This document shows positions 37,692 to 47,600 of a stretch of 64,000 nucleotides of DNA, piece by piece; position 1 is the stretch's first letter, and each line of letters opens with the position of its first letter. Origin of the DNA: Mesorhizobium atlanticum (lineage in GTDB: Bacteria > Pseudomonadota > Alphaproteobacteria > Rhizobiales > Rhizobiaceae); assembly GCF_003289965.1 (NCBI RefSeq), contig NZ_QMBQ01000006.1, positions 62,001 through 126,000 on the forward strand. Direction: 5' to 3'. Position numbers and translations under genes: made by a program. Under the pieces are notes generated by a model. The model was not told where the DNA came from, did no database searches, and saw only the letters and a program-made list of their open reading frames with translations.

Positions 37692-37741
37692 TGAGAACAT
37701 TTTGTTCTCACTCATTCATAACATGCGTCATTTTATTCTCA
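37692..37741. promoter_or_regulatory. LysR operator candidate
   Basis: TGAGAACATTTTGTTCTCA (37692-37710) is a perfect 8-3-8 inverted repeat and fits the LysR T-N11-A pattern. A further TATTCTCA half-site lies at 37734-37741. The site sits in the lysR leader and upstream of the divergent operon, consistent with autorepression plus activation. Confidence 0.7.
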
Positions 37742-37810
37742 AATCTCCGATGACATATTGCTCTCGACAGGCACCGAAAGGCGCCGCCAGACGTTCCGAA
37801 GGAGATGGAG

Positions 37811-38629
37811 ATGAGTCTTGCCGCATCGATGCAGGATCTGAAGAGCCGGCTGAAAGCGTCGGATCGGATGCCGGTGGTGTTCCTCGGCCACGGCTCGCCG
37901 ATGAACGCGATCGAGGACAATGCCTATTCCCGTTCCTGGGGCGACCTGGGCAAGGCGTTGCCGCGGCCGCAGGCGATCCTGGTGGTCTCGGCTCACTGGA
38001 TGACGCGCGGCACGACACTGGTCGATGTCTCGGCCTTGCCCCGCACGATCCACGATTTTTACGGCTTCCCGCCGGAACTCCATGCCGCGCAATACCCTGC
38101 CCGTGGAGCCCCGGAACTCGCGCGGGAAGTGGTCAGCCTGCTCGCCAGCCACCACGCCGAGGCAGACGACACCTGGGGGCTTGATCACGGCGCCTGGTCG
38201 GTGCTGACGAAGCTCTACCCTGAGGCCAACGTCCCCGTGTTCCAGCTCTCGATCGACATGTCGAAGGATTTGGACTGGCATCTGCAGATCGGCAAGGACC
38301 TGGCCGAGCTGCGCGGCAAAGGCGTGCTGATCCTCGGCTCGGGCAACGTGGTGCACAACCTGCGCGCCATGCGCTGGGGCGGCAAGCCCTATGACTGGGC
38401 CGTCGAGTTCGACAGCTTCTTTGCCGACCGGCTGGCGGCGCGCGACTTCGCGGCGCTGACCGACCGGCAGCGCATGGGGAGCCTGTTCGCCATGGTCCAG
38501 CCGACGCCCGACCACTATCTCCCGGCCCTGACGGCCGCCGGCGTGACCGACGAAAAGGACCAGCTGACCTTCATGAACGACTCGATCGACATCGCCTCGG
38601 TGTCGATGCGCAGCTTCATTTTCCACTGA
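37811..38629 (+). CDS. ygiD: LigB-type dioxygenase (4,5-DOPA dioxygenase/YgiD family)
   Basis: The 272-residue enzyme has the class III extradiol dioxygenase fold. Metal-ligand His candidates lie in FLGHGSPMNA, VSAHWMTRGTT, GSGNVVHNL and PTPDHYLP, matching the E. coli YgiD pattern. YgiD cleaves DOPA in vitro and the family acts on catechols. ATG 37811 is chosen because AAGGAG lies 6 bases upstream; a Met 2 codons earlier overlaps that ribosome site. It is the first gene of the putative quinone-defence operon. Confidence 0.9.
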   Translation: MSLAASMQDLKSRLKASDRMPVVFLGHGSPMNAIEDNAYSRSWGDLGKALPRPQAILVVSAHWMTRGTTLVDVSALPRTIHDFYGFPPELHAAQYPARGAPELAREVVSLLASHHAEADDTWGLDHGAWSVLTKLYPEANVPVFQLSIDMSKDLDWHLQIGKDLAELRGKGVLILGSGNVVHNLRAMRWGGKPYDWAVEFDSFFADRLAARDFAALTDRQRMGSLFAMVQPTPDHYLPALTAAGVTDEKDQLTFMNDSIDIASVSMRSFIFH

Positions 38630-38708
38630 CCGCCCGCGTGCCGAAAAACCGGCGCGAGGCGTTCCAGGACGCGGCGTTCCGCCGGGCTCAACCTAAAGGA
38701 TCGAGACC

Positions 38709-39110
38709 ATGATGGACCCTGTAACCGCCCCGTGGGGCGTGCTTCTCTTGCGGCTGGCTCTGGCCGTGCTGTTCTTCGCCCATGTCGGGCTGAAGCTTTT
38801 CGTGTTCAAGCCGGCCGGGACCGCTGGCTTCTTCAAATCGCTTGGGCTGCCCGGCTGGTTCGCCTACGTGACGATCGTCTGGGAGCTCGTGGGAGCTTTC
38901 GCTCTGCTGCTGGGCATCTGGCCGCGCGTCTTCGCGATCATCCTGATCCCGGTTCTCGCCGGCACCATCGCCAAGGTTCACGGCAAGGCGGGCTTCTGGT
39001 TCAGCAACCCTAACGGCGGCTGGGAGTATCCCGCTTTCTGGATCGTGGCGCTGCTGACCCTGGCGCTGCTTGGCGACGGGCCGCTCGCGCTGGCTGCCAG
39101 CCCGTTCTGA
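38709..39110 (+). CDS. DoxX-family membrane protein
   Basis: The 133-residue protein has four hydrophobic helices with the DoxX pattern: LLLRLALAVLFFAHVGLKLF, then GLPGWFAYVTIVWELVGAFALLL, and a late WIVALLTLALLGDG. Homologues MhqP (Bacillus) and YqjF (E. coli) are induced by quinones or nitro-aromatics. It lies 79 bases after the dioxygenase gene, with AAAGGA as ribosome site, and 50 bases before the GHR gene. A role in membrane quinone handling is inferred from context. Confidence 0.9.
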   Translation: MMDPVTAPWGVLLLRLALAVLFFAHVGLKLFVFKPAGTAGFFKSLGLPGWFAYVTIVWELVGAFALLLGIWPRVFAIILIPVLAGTIAKVHGKAGFWFSNPNGGWEYPAFWIVALLTLALLGDGPLALAASPF

Positions 39111-39160
39111 TCACGACTGTTCGGCCGTCCGGTCGCCCGGTCACCGCAAGGAGAATTCGA

Positions 39161-40123
39161 ATGCTTATCGATGGAAAATGGACCGAGGACTGGCAACCCG
39201 TCCAGGCAACCGATGCCAAGGGCGGCTTCGTGCGCCAGGCCTCGACCTTCCGCAACTGGATCACGCCGGACGGCAGCGCGGGTCCGAGCGGAACGGACGG
39301 GTTCAAGGCCGAACCCGGGCGCTACCATCTTTATGTCGCTCTGATCTGCCCCTGGGCTTCGCGCACCCTGATCGCGCGCAAGCTGAAGGGGCTGGAGGAC
39401 GTGGTGTCGCTGTCGATCGTCGAGCCCGAGCTCGGCGCGCAAGGCTGGCGTTTTTCCTCGCCGGACCCGGTGACCGGAGCGACATGGCTGCATGAGATCT
39501 ATACCAGGGCCGATCCGCATGTCTCGGGCCGGGCCACCGTGCCGGTGCTCTGGGACAAGCTGCGCGGTACCATCGTGAACAATGAATCCGCCGAGATACT
39601 GCGCATGTTCAACTCGGGTTTCGGCAGTCTGGCCTCAGGCCCCGATCTCTACCCCGAGCCGTTGCGGGCGGCAATCGACACGCTGAACGACCTGATCTAT
39701 CGGCGGCTGAACAACGGCGTCTATCGCGCGGGCTTCGCCACGACCCAGATTGCCTATGAAGAAGCCTTTCACGACGTCTTCGCGCAACTTGACGAACTGG
39801 AAGCGCGGCTGTCGGCGGGCGGACCATGGCTGATGGGGAAAGCCTTCACCGAGGCGGACATCCGGTTGTTCGTGACGCTGGTCCGCTTCGATGCCGCCTA
39901 TCATGGCTTGTTCAAGACCAATCTTCGCCGCATCGCGGACTACCCGGCGCTGTCGGCCTATCTCGCCCGCGTGCTTGATGTGCCCGGGGTACGCGGGACG
40001 GTCAGCATCGACCACATCAAGCGCGGCTACTATTCGATCAAGCGGCTGAACCCGACCGGCATCGTGCCCATTGGACCCGACCTGCCGGGGCTTGATCCGG
40101 TCCGCCTGAAGGAGGCAGCGTAA
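39161..40123 (+). CDS. yqjG: Glutathionyl-hydroquinone reductase (GST superfamily)
   Basis: The 320-residue enzyme belongs to the ECM4/YqjG/PcpF class of GSTs that reduce glutathionyl-hydroquinones to hydroquinones. The catalytic Cys63 lies in ICPWASRT, followed by the thioredoxin-fold motif TVPVLWDK and NNESAEILRMFN; the C-terminal helical domain includes WLMGKAFTEADIRLFVTLVRFD. This class is found with quinone-defence genes, and the adjacent DoxX gene repeats the E. coli yqjF-yqjG pairing. A GGAG ribosome site precedes the ATG. Its stop overlaps the next start by 1 base (TAATG). Confidence 0.93.
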   Translation: MLIDGKWTEDWQPVQATDAKGGFVRQASTFRNWITPDGSAGPSGTDGFKAEPGRYHLYVALICPWASRTLIARKLKGLEDVVSLSIVEPELGAQGWRFSSPDPVTGATWLHEIYTRADPHVSGRATVPVLWDKLRGTIVNNESAEILRMFNSGFGSLASGPDLYPEPLRAAIDTLNDLIYRRLNNGVYRAGFATTQIAYEEAFHDVFAQLDELEARLSAGGPWLMGKAFTEADIRLFVTLVRFDAAYHGLFKTNLRRIADYPALSAYLARVLDVPGVRGTVSIDHIKRGYYSIKRLNPTGIVPIGPDLPGLDPVRLKEAA

Positions 40124-40725
40124 TGGCCGTCTCCCTGGTCATATTGCTGCATGGCGTCGGCAGCCGGGGCGCCGACCTGGCGCCGCTGGCGGACTACCTC
40201 GCGCCGTCGCTGCCCGGTGCCGCCTTCGAAGCGCCCGATGGCCCGGAACCTTTCGATCAGGGTGGGCCGGGACGGCAGTGGTTCTCGATCTCGGGCGTCA
40301 CGGAGGCCAACCGGGCCGGGCGCATCGCCGCCGCGCGGCCGGCATTCGATGCCGCCGTGTCCGCGCTGATCGAACGACACGGCCTGAGCGGCCACCTCGA
40401 GCGCGTAGCGCTGCTGGGCTTCTCGCAGGGCGCCATCATGGCGCTCGATGCGATCGCCTCCGGTCGTTGGAGGCCTGGCGCAGTGATCGGCTTCTCCGGC
40501 CGTCTCGCGACGCCGGAACCGCTCACCCCTTCGCCCCGAACGAAGGTTCTGCTGCTGCATGGTACTGCCGACCCGGTGATCCCGGTGGCCGAGGCGCAAA
40601 GCGCGCACAAACGTCTTTCCGCCGCGGGCGCCGACATTTCCTTGAGGCTCCAGCAGGGCCTTGGCCATTCGATCAGCCGCGACGGGCTCGACCTCGCGGC
40701 CGCCCATCTGGCCCGACTGTCCTGA
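40123..40725 (+). CDS. Phospholipase/carboxylesterase (MhqD-like alpha/beta hydrolase)
   Basis: The 200-residue alpha/beta hydrolase has HGVGSRGADLAPL near the oxyanion hole, the nucleophile Ser101 in LLGFSQGAIMALD, the Asp in GTADPVIP and the His in GLGHSISRDG, a full catalytic triad. It resembles acyl-protein thioesterase and MhqD, which in Bacillus is induced with other quinone-detoxification genes. Coupled to the GHR gene by a 1-base overlap, it closes the putative operon. The natural ester substrate is unknown. Confidence 0.9.
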   Translation: MAVSLVILLHGVGSRGADLAPLADYLAPSLPGAAFEAPDGPEPFDQGGPGRQWFSISGVTEANRAGRIAAARPAFDAAVSALIERHGLSGHLERVALLGFSQGAIMALDAIASGRWRPGAVIGFSGRLATPEPLTPSPRTKVLLLHGTADPVIPVAEAQSAHKRLSAAGADISLRLQQGLGHSISRDGLDLAAAHLARLS

Positions 40726-40986
40726 TCAAAGGGAGATGCCGCGCAAGCGCGCGCCCCGGAGGCGGCAGCCAACCGCCAAGATTTGCGAATCCGTACATCT
40801 CCGATGGGGTCTTGGCGCCGGCGTATCGGGACCGGCTTTCCGCCGCTGTCCCGGCGCCCGCGAACACGATTGAGCCGTTCCGCGATTGACAGATCTTTGC
40901 GCGGCGCACTAGAGCATGGGCGCTCGAGTTCCCGTCGGCACGGCTTTGCAGTCGGCAGGACGGGGCGCCTCGTGGAAAATCACGAT

Positions 40987-41076
40987 GGAGGGATGGCCGA
41001 GCGGTTTAAGGCACCGGTCTTGAAAACCGGCGTGGGCGCAAGTTCACCGTGGGTTCGAATCCCACTCCCTCCGCCA
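40987..41076 (+). tRNA. tRNA-Ser (anticodon UGA)
   Basis: The 90-base gene has acceptor arms GGAGGGA (40987-40993) and TCCCTCC (41066-41072), discriminator G, and an encoded CCA (41074-41076). The anticodon stem CCGGT/ACCGG encloses CTTGAAA with anticodon TGA at 41021-41023, which reads serine UCA codons. A long variable arm and the TTCGAAT T-loop complete the class II serine tRNA. No terminator is evident downstream. Confidence 0.97.
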
Positions 41077-41183
41077 GTCAACGCCTGAATTAAAGCCGTA
41101 GGGGTGCAAAGTCGAACTTCGTGGTGGCATCTGCGCCCGCGTGGCTGGGAAGGTCCTCTCCCTTTGCTAGTCCGGCCCCGCTT

Positions 41184-41561
41184 CTACTTTGACGAAAATG
41201 GCTGGGAGGCGGAACCGCTGGCCAGAACTTTCCCTGACGGATCCACCGCCTTCACGGTGATGTTGTAAAAATGGGTTCCGCTATCCGGGCACGGCCCTTT
41301 GTAATGGAACGCACCGTAAGGCAGGGATGATTGTCCCTTATAAGCAACAGTCCCGCCACCGTGATCGTAAGATGAACTGCTGTCCGTCATCTTTATCTGC
41401 AGTTTTGCCGTTCCCTGGGGCACGCCGGACAGTGCTATCGGCGGCGATTTCGGGTCGAAGCATTTCTTGGTCGGACCCCATGTGAATGAAACGCCCATGC
41501 CGGAGGCAAATGCTTCCGAGGCGACGATCGCAAACCCAAGCGCAAGCAGCAGTCTTTTCAT
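41184..41561 (-). CDS. Small secreted protein resembling PEBP/YbhB
   Basis: The 125-residue protein has a signal peptide (LLLALGFAIVASEAFASG) followed by a short domain with FDPKSPPIALSGVPQGTAKL and YKGPCPDSGTHFYNITVKAV. Both motifs echo the PEBP/YbhB/YbcL ligand-binding fold (SPPLSWSGVP and GPCPPSGTHRY in classic members), but the protein is shorter than usual. The ligand His is absent between these blocks, so it may be a diverged form. It lies just after the tRNA on the opposite strand. Two Cys could form a disulfide. Confidence 0.75.
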   Translation of the reverse strand: MKRLLLALGFAIVASEAFASGMGVSFTWGPTKKCFDPKSPPIALSGVPQGTAKLQIKMTDSSSSYDHGGGTVAYKGQSSLPYGAFHYKGPCPDSGTHFYNITVKAVDPSGKVLASGSASQPFSSK

Positions 41562-41665
41562 GATTTTCCCATTTTTCGAACCAACGAATAAAACGACGCA
41601 AAGCAGACGGACACAATTCCCATTCGACAGACCACTCCCTGTGCCTGCGTTTTGAAGCTCCGCCT

Positions 41666-42541
41666 CTACCAGTTCAGCTTGAAGCCGACATCGCCACCAT
41701 AGCTCCGCAAGCTGTCGCCGAACTTGCCGTCGAAGGCGGCGAACATCGACGTGTTCGAGCCCCAGTTCATCTTCAGGCCGGCATTGACGGCGACCGCGTC
41801 CTCGGCTGCGGAGGCGCCCTGGATGACGAAAGAGGTCCCCGGAGCCGCCTGGAAACTCGGCTTCACCGAACGGTCGGGCTCGAATTCATGCACCCAGGCG
41901 GCACGGCCCCAGGCCTGCAGCGACTGGCCATCGCCGACGCCGATCGTGGTGTCGAGTTGCAGGCCGAGCGAAACCGGCAGCGAGGTGACGACGCGATGAT
42001 CGAAGCTCAGGCCCAACGCGCCGCCGTCAAGCGACGTCTCGTCGAAGGAGTCCATCGACAGGAAGGCGAATTGCAGGCCGGCGAAAGGCGTGATCGCCCC
42101 CTCGCCCACCTGCTGGCGCCAGCCGGCCTCGATGTTGGTGCCGAAGCCGGCGCTCAGGAAATTGCTGCGCCAGTTCTCGGGCGTGATGCCGGCCACCGGA
42201 TCGATCGGCGCGTCCGAGCCGGGCACCGCCGTGGCCCGGTGGATATTGTTGTTGTAGAGGCCGAAGGCAAGCGCGCCGTCGATATAGAACTGGTCCCATT
42301 TGCGCGCGACATAAGCGCCGGCCTGCGCGCCGACGATGTTACCGGAAGTCTGGCGATCGTCGACAGCGAACGAACCCGCCGAGCCACCCAGCGCGAAGCC
42401 CACCAGCATGTCGGGATCGCCGGCGGACTCCACGCCCGCCGCGAGGTTGCCGCCCTTGTAGCTGGTGCCGGCTGTGCCCGCGGCCGCGTCGCCGCTGATC
42501 TCGCCGCCATTGCCGCCGGCGCTCGCCCAAAGCTCCAGCGT
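41666..42541 (-). CDS. Autotransporter beta-barrel domain (downstream frame)
   Basis: The sense codons from TLELWASAGGNGG to the stop at 41666-41668 encode ~291 residues of the translocator: alternating hydrophobic/polar strands, AWVHEFEPDRSVKPSF and the terminal FKLNW that directs insertion by the BAM complex. This frame is open without a stop up to the frameshift, and has an internal GTG at 42433 but no ribosome site there, so it would be expressed only if joined to the passenger. Confidence 0.85.
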   Translation of the reverse strand, partial: TLELWASAGGNGGEISGDAAAGTAGTSYKGGNLAAGVESAGDPDMLVGFALGGSAGSFAVDDRQTSGNIVGAQAGAYVARKWDQFYIDGALAFGLYNNNIHRATAVPGSDAPIDPVAGITPENWRSNFLSAGFGTNIEAGWRQQVGEGAITPFAGLQFAFLSMDSFDETSLDGGALGLSFDHRVVTSLPVSLGLQLDTTIGVGDGQSLQAWGRAAWVHEFEPDRSVKPSFQAAPGTSFVIQGASAAEDAVAVNAGLKMNWGSNTSMFAAFDGKFGDSLRSYGGDVGFKLNW

Positions 42542-43599
42542 CGCCGGTCGGGTTGCATGGCCTTGAATGGATCCTTCCTGGGTTTCGTCGGCTCGTCATA
42601 GGCCTGCGGCGCCGTCGTGACATCTGTCGGGTCGGTGCCGAGGCCGGTGCGCCAGAAATCGGCCTGGCGGCCCATCGAGGCGAAGAAGCTTTCATAAGCG
42701 CCGAATTGCGGCTGCTCGAACCCGGAGACCCCCTCGCCCGAAATCGAATCGTAGACGGCGCCAAGTTGCTCGACCGTCGGGATGTAGAACAACGCTTCAG
42801 CGATCTTCTGGAAATCCGGCGAGGTCGGGCCGGACTGGATGGTGTTGATGGCATTCGCAACCGGAATCTGGTTCCCGGTCAGCCCGGTGGGGGCGAAGGT
42901 TATGTCGACACCGAGATAGACATTGTTGAGATCCGGATACTGCAACTCATATTGCGCGACCGCGCTTTGTACCGAACTGAGCTCCAGTCCGGTATGCGAG
43001 ACACCGCCATCGGCATGGAGGATGTGGAACGTCTGGCTGCCTGGCTTCGCCGCGGCCGCATCCATGATGTTCAGGTCGATCGCACCGCCGAGATCGGCCG
43101 TTCCGGCGACGTCGATCAGGTCGGCTTGCGGATCGAGGTCGACGTCGAGCTTGTAGGCGCCCGTCGAGGCCTGGTTCCAATTGCCGACAAGGGTTGTCGT
43201 CATCACATTGTTGTCGCCGCCCGGCGAGAAATAGCCGCTGTCGGCGAAGAGGTTGCCTGTACCGAGCTTGGCGTCGGCGCCCGCATTAAAGGTGGCGTTG
43301 GCCTCGTTGGTGAAGCTGTTGACACCGGCGCCAAGATCGAAGGAACCGGTGACCGTGCCGTAATTGGTGACCGCTTCCTTGCCGTCGCCGGACAGGATCG
43401 CCCAGCCGCCCGCCGTGCCGCTCGCGGTCGTGATCGTGCCCTTGTTGCCGATCGTGTTGTTGTTGCCGTCGACGATCCACACGCCGACGCCGACAAGGTG
43501 GTTGATTGTGCCGCCCTGCTCCACCACCTGTTCGGTGGCACCGCCCACGACCTTGCCGGTTGCGCTCGTCAGGTTGATGGCGATGTCGCCATTGCCTTC

Positions 43600-46500
43600 C
43601 ACGGCTTTGCTCTGCGCGACGATGGCGTCGGTGCCCGCCGCATGGGTGACGACCGAACCGGTCAAATCCACGGTGACCTTGCCGGCCGTGCCGAGATAGC
43701 TCTGCGCCGTGTCCTTCGCGCCGCCATTGCTCTGGGCGAAGATGCCGATGGAGCCGTCGCCATAGGTGTCGATCGTGCCGGCGTAGTTGACGTGGACGAT
43801 GCCGGAATCGCCGGCATCGCCATTGCTGCCGACGGCCCAGTTCGTTACCGTGCTGACGCCCGGGAGCTCATTGCCAAGCGTGCCGAGGATGCCGCCGCCG
43901 CCGCCCACCGACTGGGCAAAGATGCCGGCCGAGGACGAGCCGTGGGTGATGATCGCGCCATTGCCCTCGACGGTGACGTCCTTGCCCGAGCCGCCATTGC
44001 CGCCGCCTTGGCCGAAGGCGAAGCCGATGCCGAGGTTTAGCGCCGGGATCGGCCCCAGTCCGTTCGCCAGCACCCGATCGACATTGCCGGCGACGCCGCC
44101 GCCACCGCCAACCGATTGGGCGAAGATGCCGTTCGAGGCCGCGCCGAAGGTCTCGATCTTGCTGCTATCGTTGTTGGTGACATGGACGATGCCGCCATCG
44201 CCGCCGCTGGTGCCCTTGCCGCCGACGCCGATCGTGCCGGTGGCGCCGATATTTCCCTTGCCGCCGACACCGCCGCCGCCGCCAACCGACTGCGCGAAGA
44301 TGCCGTTCGAATTGCTGCCTTTCGTGGTGATGTTGCCGGTGTTGGTGACCTCGACAAGGCCGCCAATGCCTGACCCGCCGCCATTGCCGCCAACGGCGGC
44401 GCCGAGAGAGCTGTAGAGCTTGGTCTTGCCGAAGGCGAGGTTGGCGATCAGCGCCGCAGGGACCGGGATCAGTTCGTCCGTGCCGAGGATACCGTTGCCG
44501 CCGGCGCCGCCGCCACCGCCCACGCTCTGCGCATAGATGCCGTCGGCGAGCGAACCGTTGGTCGTGATGCTGCCGTCATTGGTGACGGCCACGTGGCCGC
44601 CATTGCCCGCCGCGCCTCCCTGGCCGCCGACCGCCACCGACATGGCGACGTTGATCAGCGCGTCCGGGGGCGCCTCGCCCTTGCCGACCAGCACGTTGAT
44701 GGAATTGGCGCGGCCGCCGATGCCGCCGCCGCCGCCGATCGACTGCGCGAAGATGCCATAGGCGCTGTTGCCGGTGGTCACTTTATCGCCGGCGATGTCC
44801 GTGTCGGTAGTGATGAGGCCGGTCTCGATGCTGCCGTGGTTGTTGACGATGACCTCCTTACCGTCGCCGGCGAGCGCGCCGTTACCGCCGACCGCCACCG
44901 AGATGTTGGTGTTCTGCGCGCTCGAGCTGGTCGCGTTCGCCCAGCTTCCGACCGCAGTGATCGCGTTGCCGCCGTCGCCGCCGCCGCCGCCCGCGCTCTG
45001 TGCGTAGATGCCGGCCGAATTGTCGCCATAGGTCCGGATGACCGACCAGTTGTTGACTGTCGCGGTCGAACCGTCGCCGCCGAGCGCGCCTCGGCCGCCT
45101 ACTGTGACACCGATCGATGCGAGAGGCAGGTCGCTGTTGTTGATACCGAGATTGACGCCGATCGCAAAGCCGCCGTCGCCACCGCCGCCGCCGATCGACT
45201 GCGCCCTGATGCCGTCGGCGCCGAGGCCCCACGTGGTGATCGTGGAGCCGGGAACGATCTGGTCAAGCGCATTCTTGCCTGCATCGACAATGACGGCGCC
45301 GCCGTTCCCGCCTATGCCGCCCGTGCCGCCGACGGCGACCGATATGTCGGCTCCCGGCCCCATTGAGCCGGAGCCCGATCCGGCATAGCCGCCGGTGCCG
45401 CCGCCGCCGCCGACCGATTGCGCCCAGATGCCGTGGGCCTCGGTGCCGTGCGTGGTGATGTTGCCGCTATTGGTGACATGCACCGTGTCGCCTATGCTGC
45501 CATCGCCGCCGCTGCCGCCGACCGCGACCGAAACGGCGACCGCGGGAATCTCTTCAGGATCGGGCGAAACCGCAAGCGAGAAGGCGATCGCGCCGCCGCC
45601 ATTGCCGCCGCCGCCGCCGACCGATTGCGCGAAGATGCCGTGGGCCTTGATGCCCGAGGTGGTGATGTTGCCCTGGTTGCTGACCGTTACGGTGCCGCCG
45701 CTGCTGCCATCGCCAGCATCGCCGCCGATGGCTGCCGATATCGCGCCGACCGCCAGCGCGCCGGCGATGGAAAAGCCGCCATTGCCGCCGCCGCCGCCAA
45801 GGCTCTGCGCGTTGATGCCGATCGACCCGTCCGCATGGGTGATGATCGCCGAGCCATTGTTGACGGTAACGGCCTTGGCGACACCACCAGCGGCTCCCTT
45901 GCCGCCGAGGGTGACGGTCAGCGCGACGGCGCCGATCGTGCCGCCGCCGGCAAAGCCGCCATTGCCGCCGCCGCCGCCGACCGACTGCGCGAAGATGCCA
46001 TGGGCCTGGAGACCATAGGTCTCGATCGTGCCGCCGGTGGTGTTGACGGTGACGATGTCGCCGCTGCCTCCGACATCGGCAGCACCGCCCATGGCGAGGC
46101 CGAAGTTGAACGCGCCCCCGCCGCTCACCGCGACTGCGCCGCCGCCATCGCCGCCGCCGCCGCCGACCGACTGGGCGAAGATGCCATAGGCCCCGTCGCC
46201 CTGGGTAGTGATGTCTCCCTTGTAGTTGACGGTCACGTCCTTGCCGTCGCCGCCAGGGCCGCCCTTGCCGCCGAGCGCGAAGCTGGCGCCGGCGCCAGAG
46301 GTGGCGCTCGAGACCGCGACCGCAAGGCCGCCCCGGCCGCCGCCGCCGCCGACCGACTGCGCGAAGACGCCATACGCCTTGGCGCCTGTGACGACGGTTT
46401 GGCCCAGAATGTTGGTGGTGCGCGTGCCGGTGGTGATGTCGGAGGCGACGAGGCCGCTGAGATTGCCCGGCACGGCCACGTGGTTGACCTCGACCGATCC

Positions 46501-47600
46501 GCCCTTGCCGCCCTTGTCGCCGGAGCCGCCAATGGCGATCGCCACGGCTTCACCGACGGTATAGGAGCCGCCGCCATTGCCGCCGCCGCCGCCCAGTGAC
46601 TGGGCGAGAATTCCGACTGAATTGTCGCCGGTCGTGGTCAAGTGGTTCGAGGAGTTGACGATGACGGTCTGGCCGTCGCCACCTCCGCCGCCGGAGCCGC
46701 CGATGGAGAAGAGACCGCCGCTGGCACCGCCATCGCCGCCGCCGCCGCCGATCGACTCCGCCTGGATGGCGGTGCCTGCTGTGTTGATGATGCCGGTATT
46801 GTTGACGGTGACTGTGCCGCCATTGCTGGTGGAGGAGCCTTTGCCGCCGATGGCGACAAGGCCGCCGGAATCGCCGCCATTGCCGCCGCCGCCGCCGATC
46901 GACTGGGCATAGATGCCGCGCGCCTTCGGTCCGGTGGTGGTCAGCGTGCCGTCATTGGTCACAGTAACCGATCCGCCCGCGCCGCCGGCGCTGCCCTCGC
47001 CGCCGATAGCGACCAGGCCGCCGCTGCCCGAACCGTTGCCACCGCCGCCGCCGATCGATTGCGCCACGATTGCGTCGGCGCCGACATCCTTGATGGTCGG
47101 ACCAAGATCTGTGACGCTCGAGTCCGTGCCGCCATATGTCGTGACGTTGGCATGGTTGTTGACGATGACGGTCTTGCCGTCGCCGCCGGAGCCGGCGTCG
47201 CCGCCGATGGCGACGAGGCCGCCCGCGTCACCCGCATCGCCGCCACCGCCGCCGATCGACTGCGCCAGGATGCCGAACGCGCCGACGCCATAGGTGGTGA
47301 TGTTGCCGCCGGCATTGTTGTTGACGGTCACGGTATCGCCGGTGCCGCCACCGGAGCCGAGTTTGTTGCCGAGCGCGACAAGGCCGCCAGAATCGCCGGC
47401 GTTGCCGCCGCTGCCACCGAGCGACTGCGCCCAGATGCCGTAGGACCGCGCGCCCTTGGTTTCGATGACGCCCGTGTTGGTGACGGTGACCGTGCCGCCA
47501 TTGCCGCCGGCCGAGGCCGAGCCGGGTTGGCCGACAATGCCGAAGCTGTCACCGCCTGAGCCGCCGCCGCCGCCGATCGATTGTGCAAAGATGCCGACGG
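43600..47600 (-). repeat. Passenger repeat array (AQS-GGGGG modules)
   Basis: About 22 copies of a degenerate module carrying the motif GI(F/Y/W)AQS(I/V/L)GGGGG lie in ~4 kb at an average spacing of ~63 codons; 20 of them keep the Gly run or a close variant. Each module pairs a VTVNNxGxITTxG-like strand segment with this motif, consistent with coils of a right-handed beta-helix. Gly runs are encoded by GC-rich triplet tracts (CCGCCGCC on the plus strand), which favour slippage and recombination. Confidence 0.85.

Noticed and set aside
42530..42570. Programmed -1 ribosomal frameshift in the autotransporter
   Set aside because: No X-XXY-YYZ slippery heptamer is visible at the junction and no strong downstream stem was identified; a 1-base deletion or sequencing error is simpler.
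43600..47600. Periodic repeats suggesting a CRISPR array
   Set aside because: Period is ~190 bases, repeats are degenerate at DNA level and in frame with a protein module; there are no short identical repeats with unique spacers and no cas genes.
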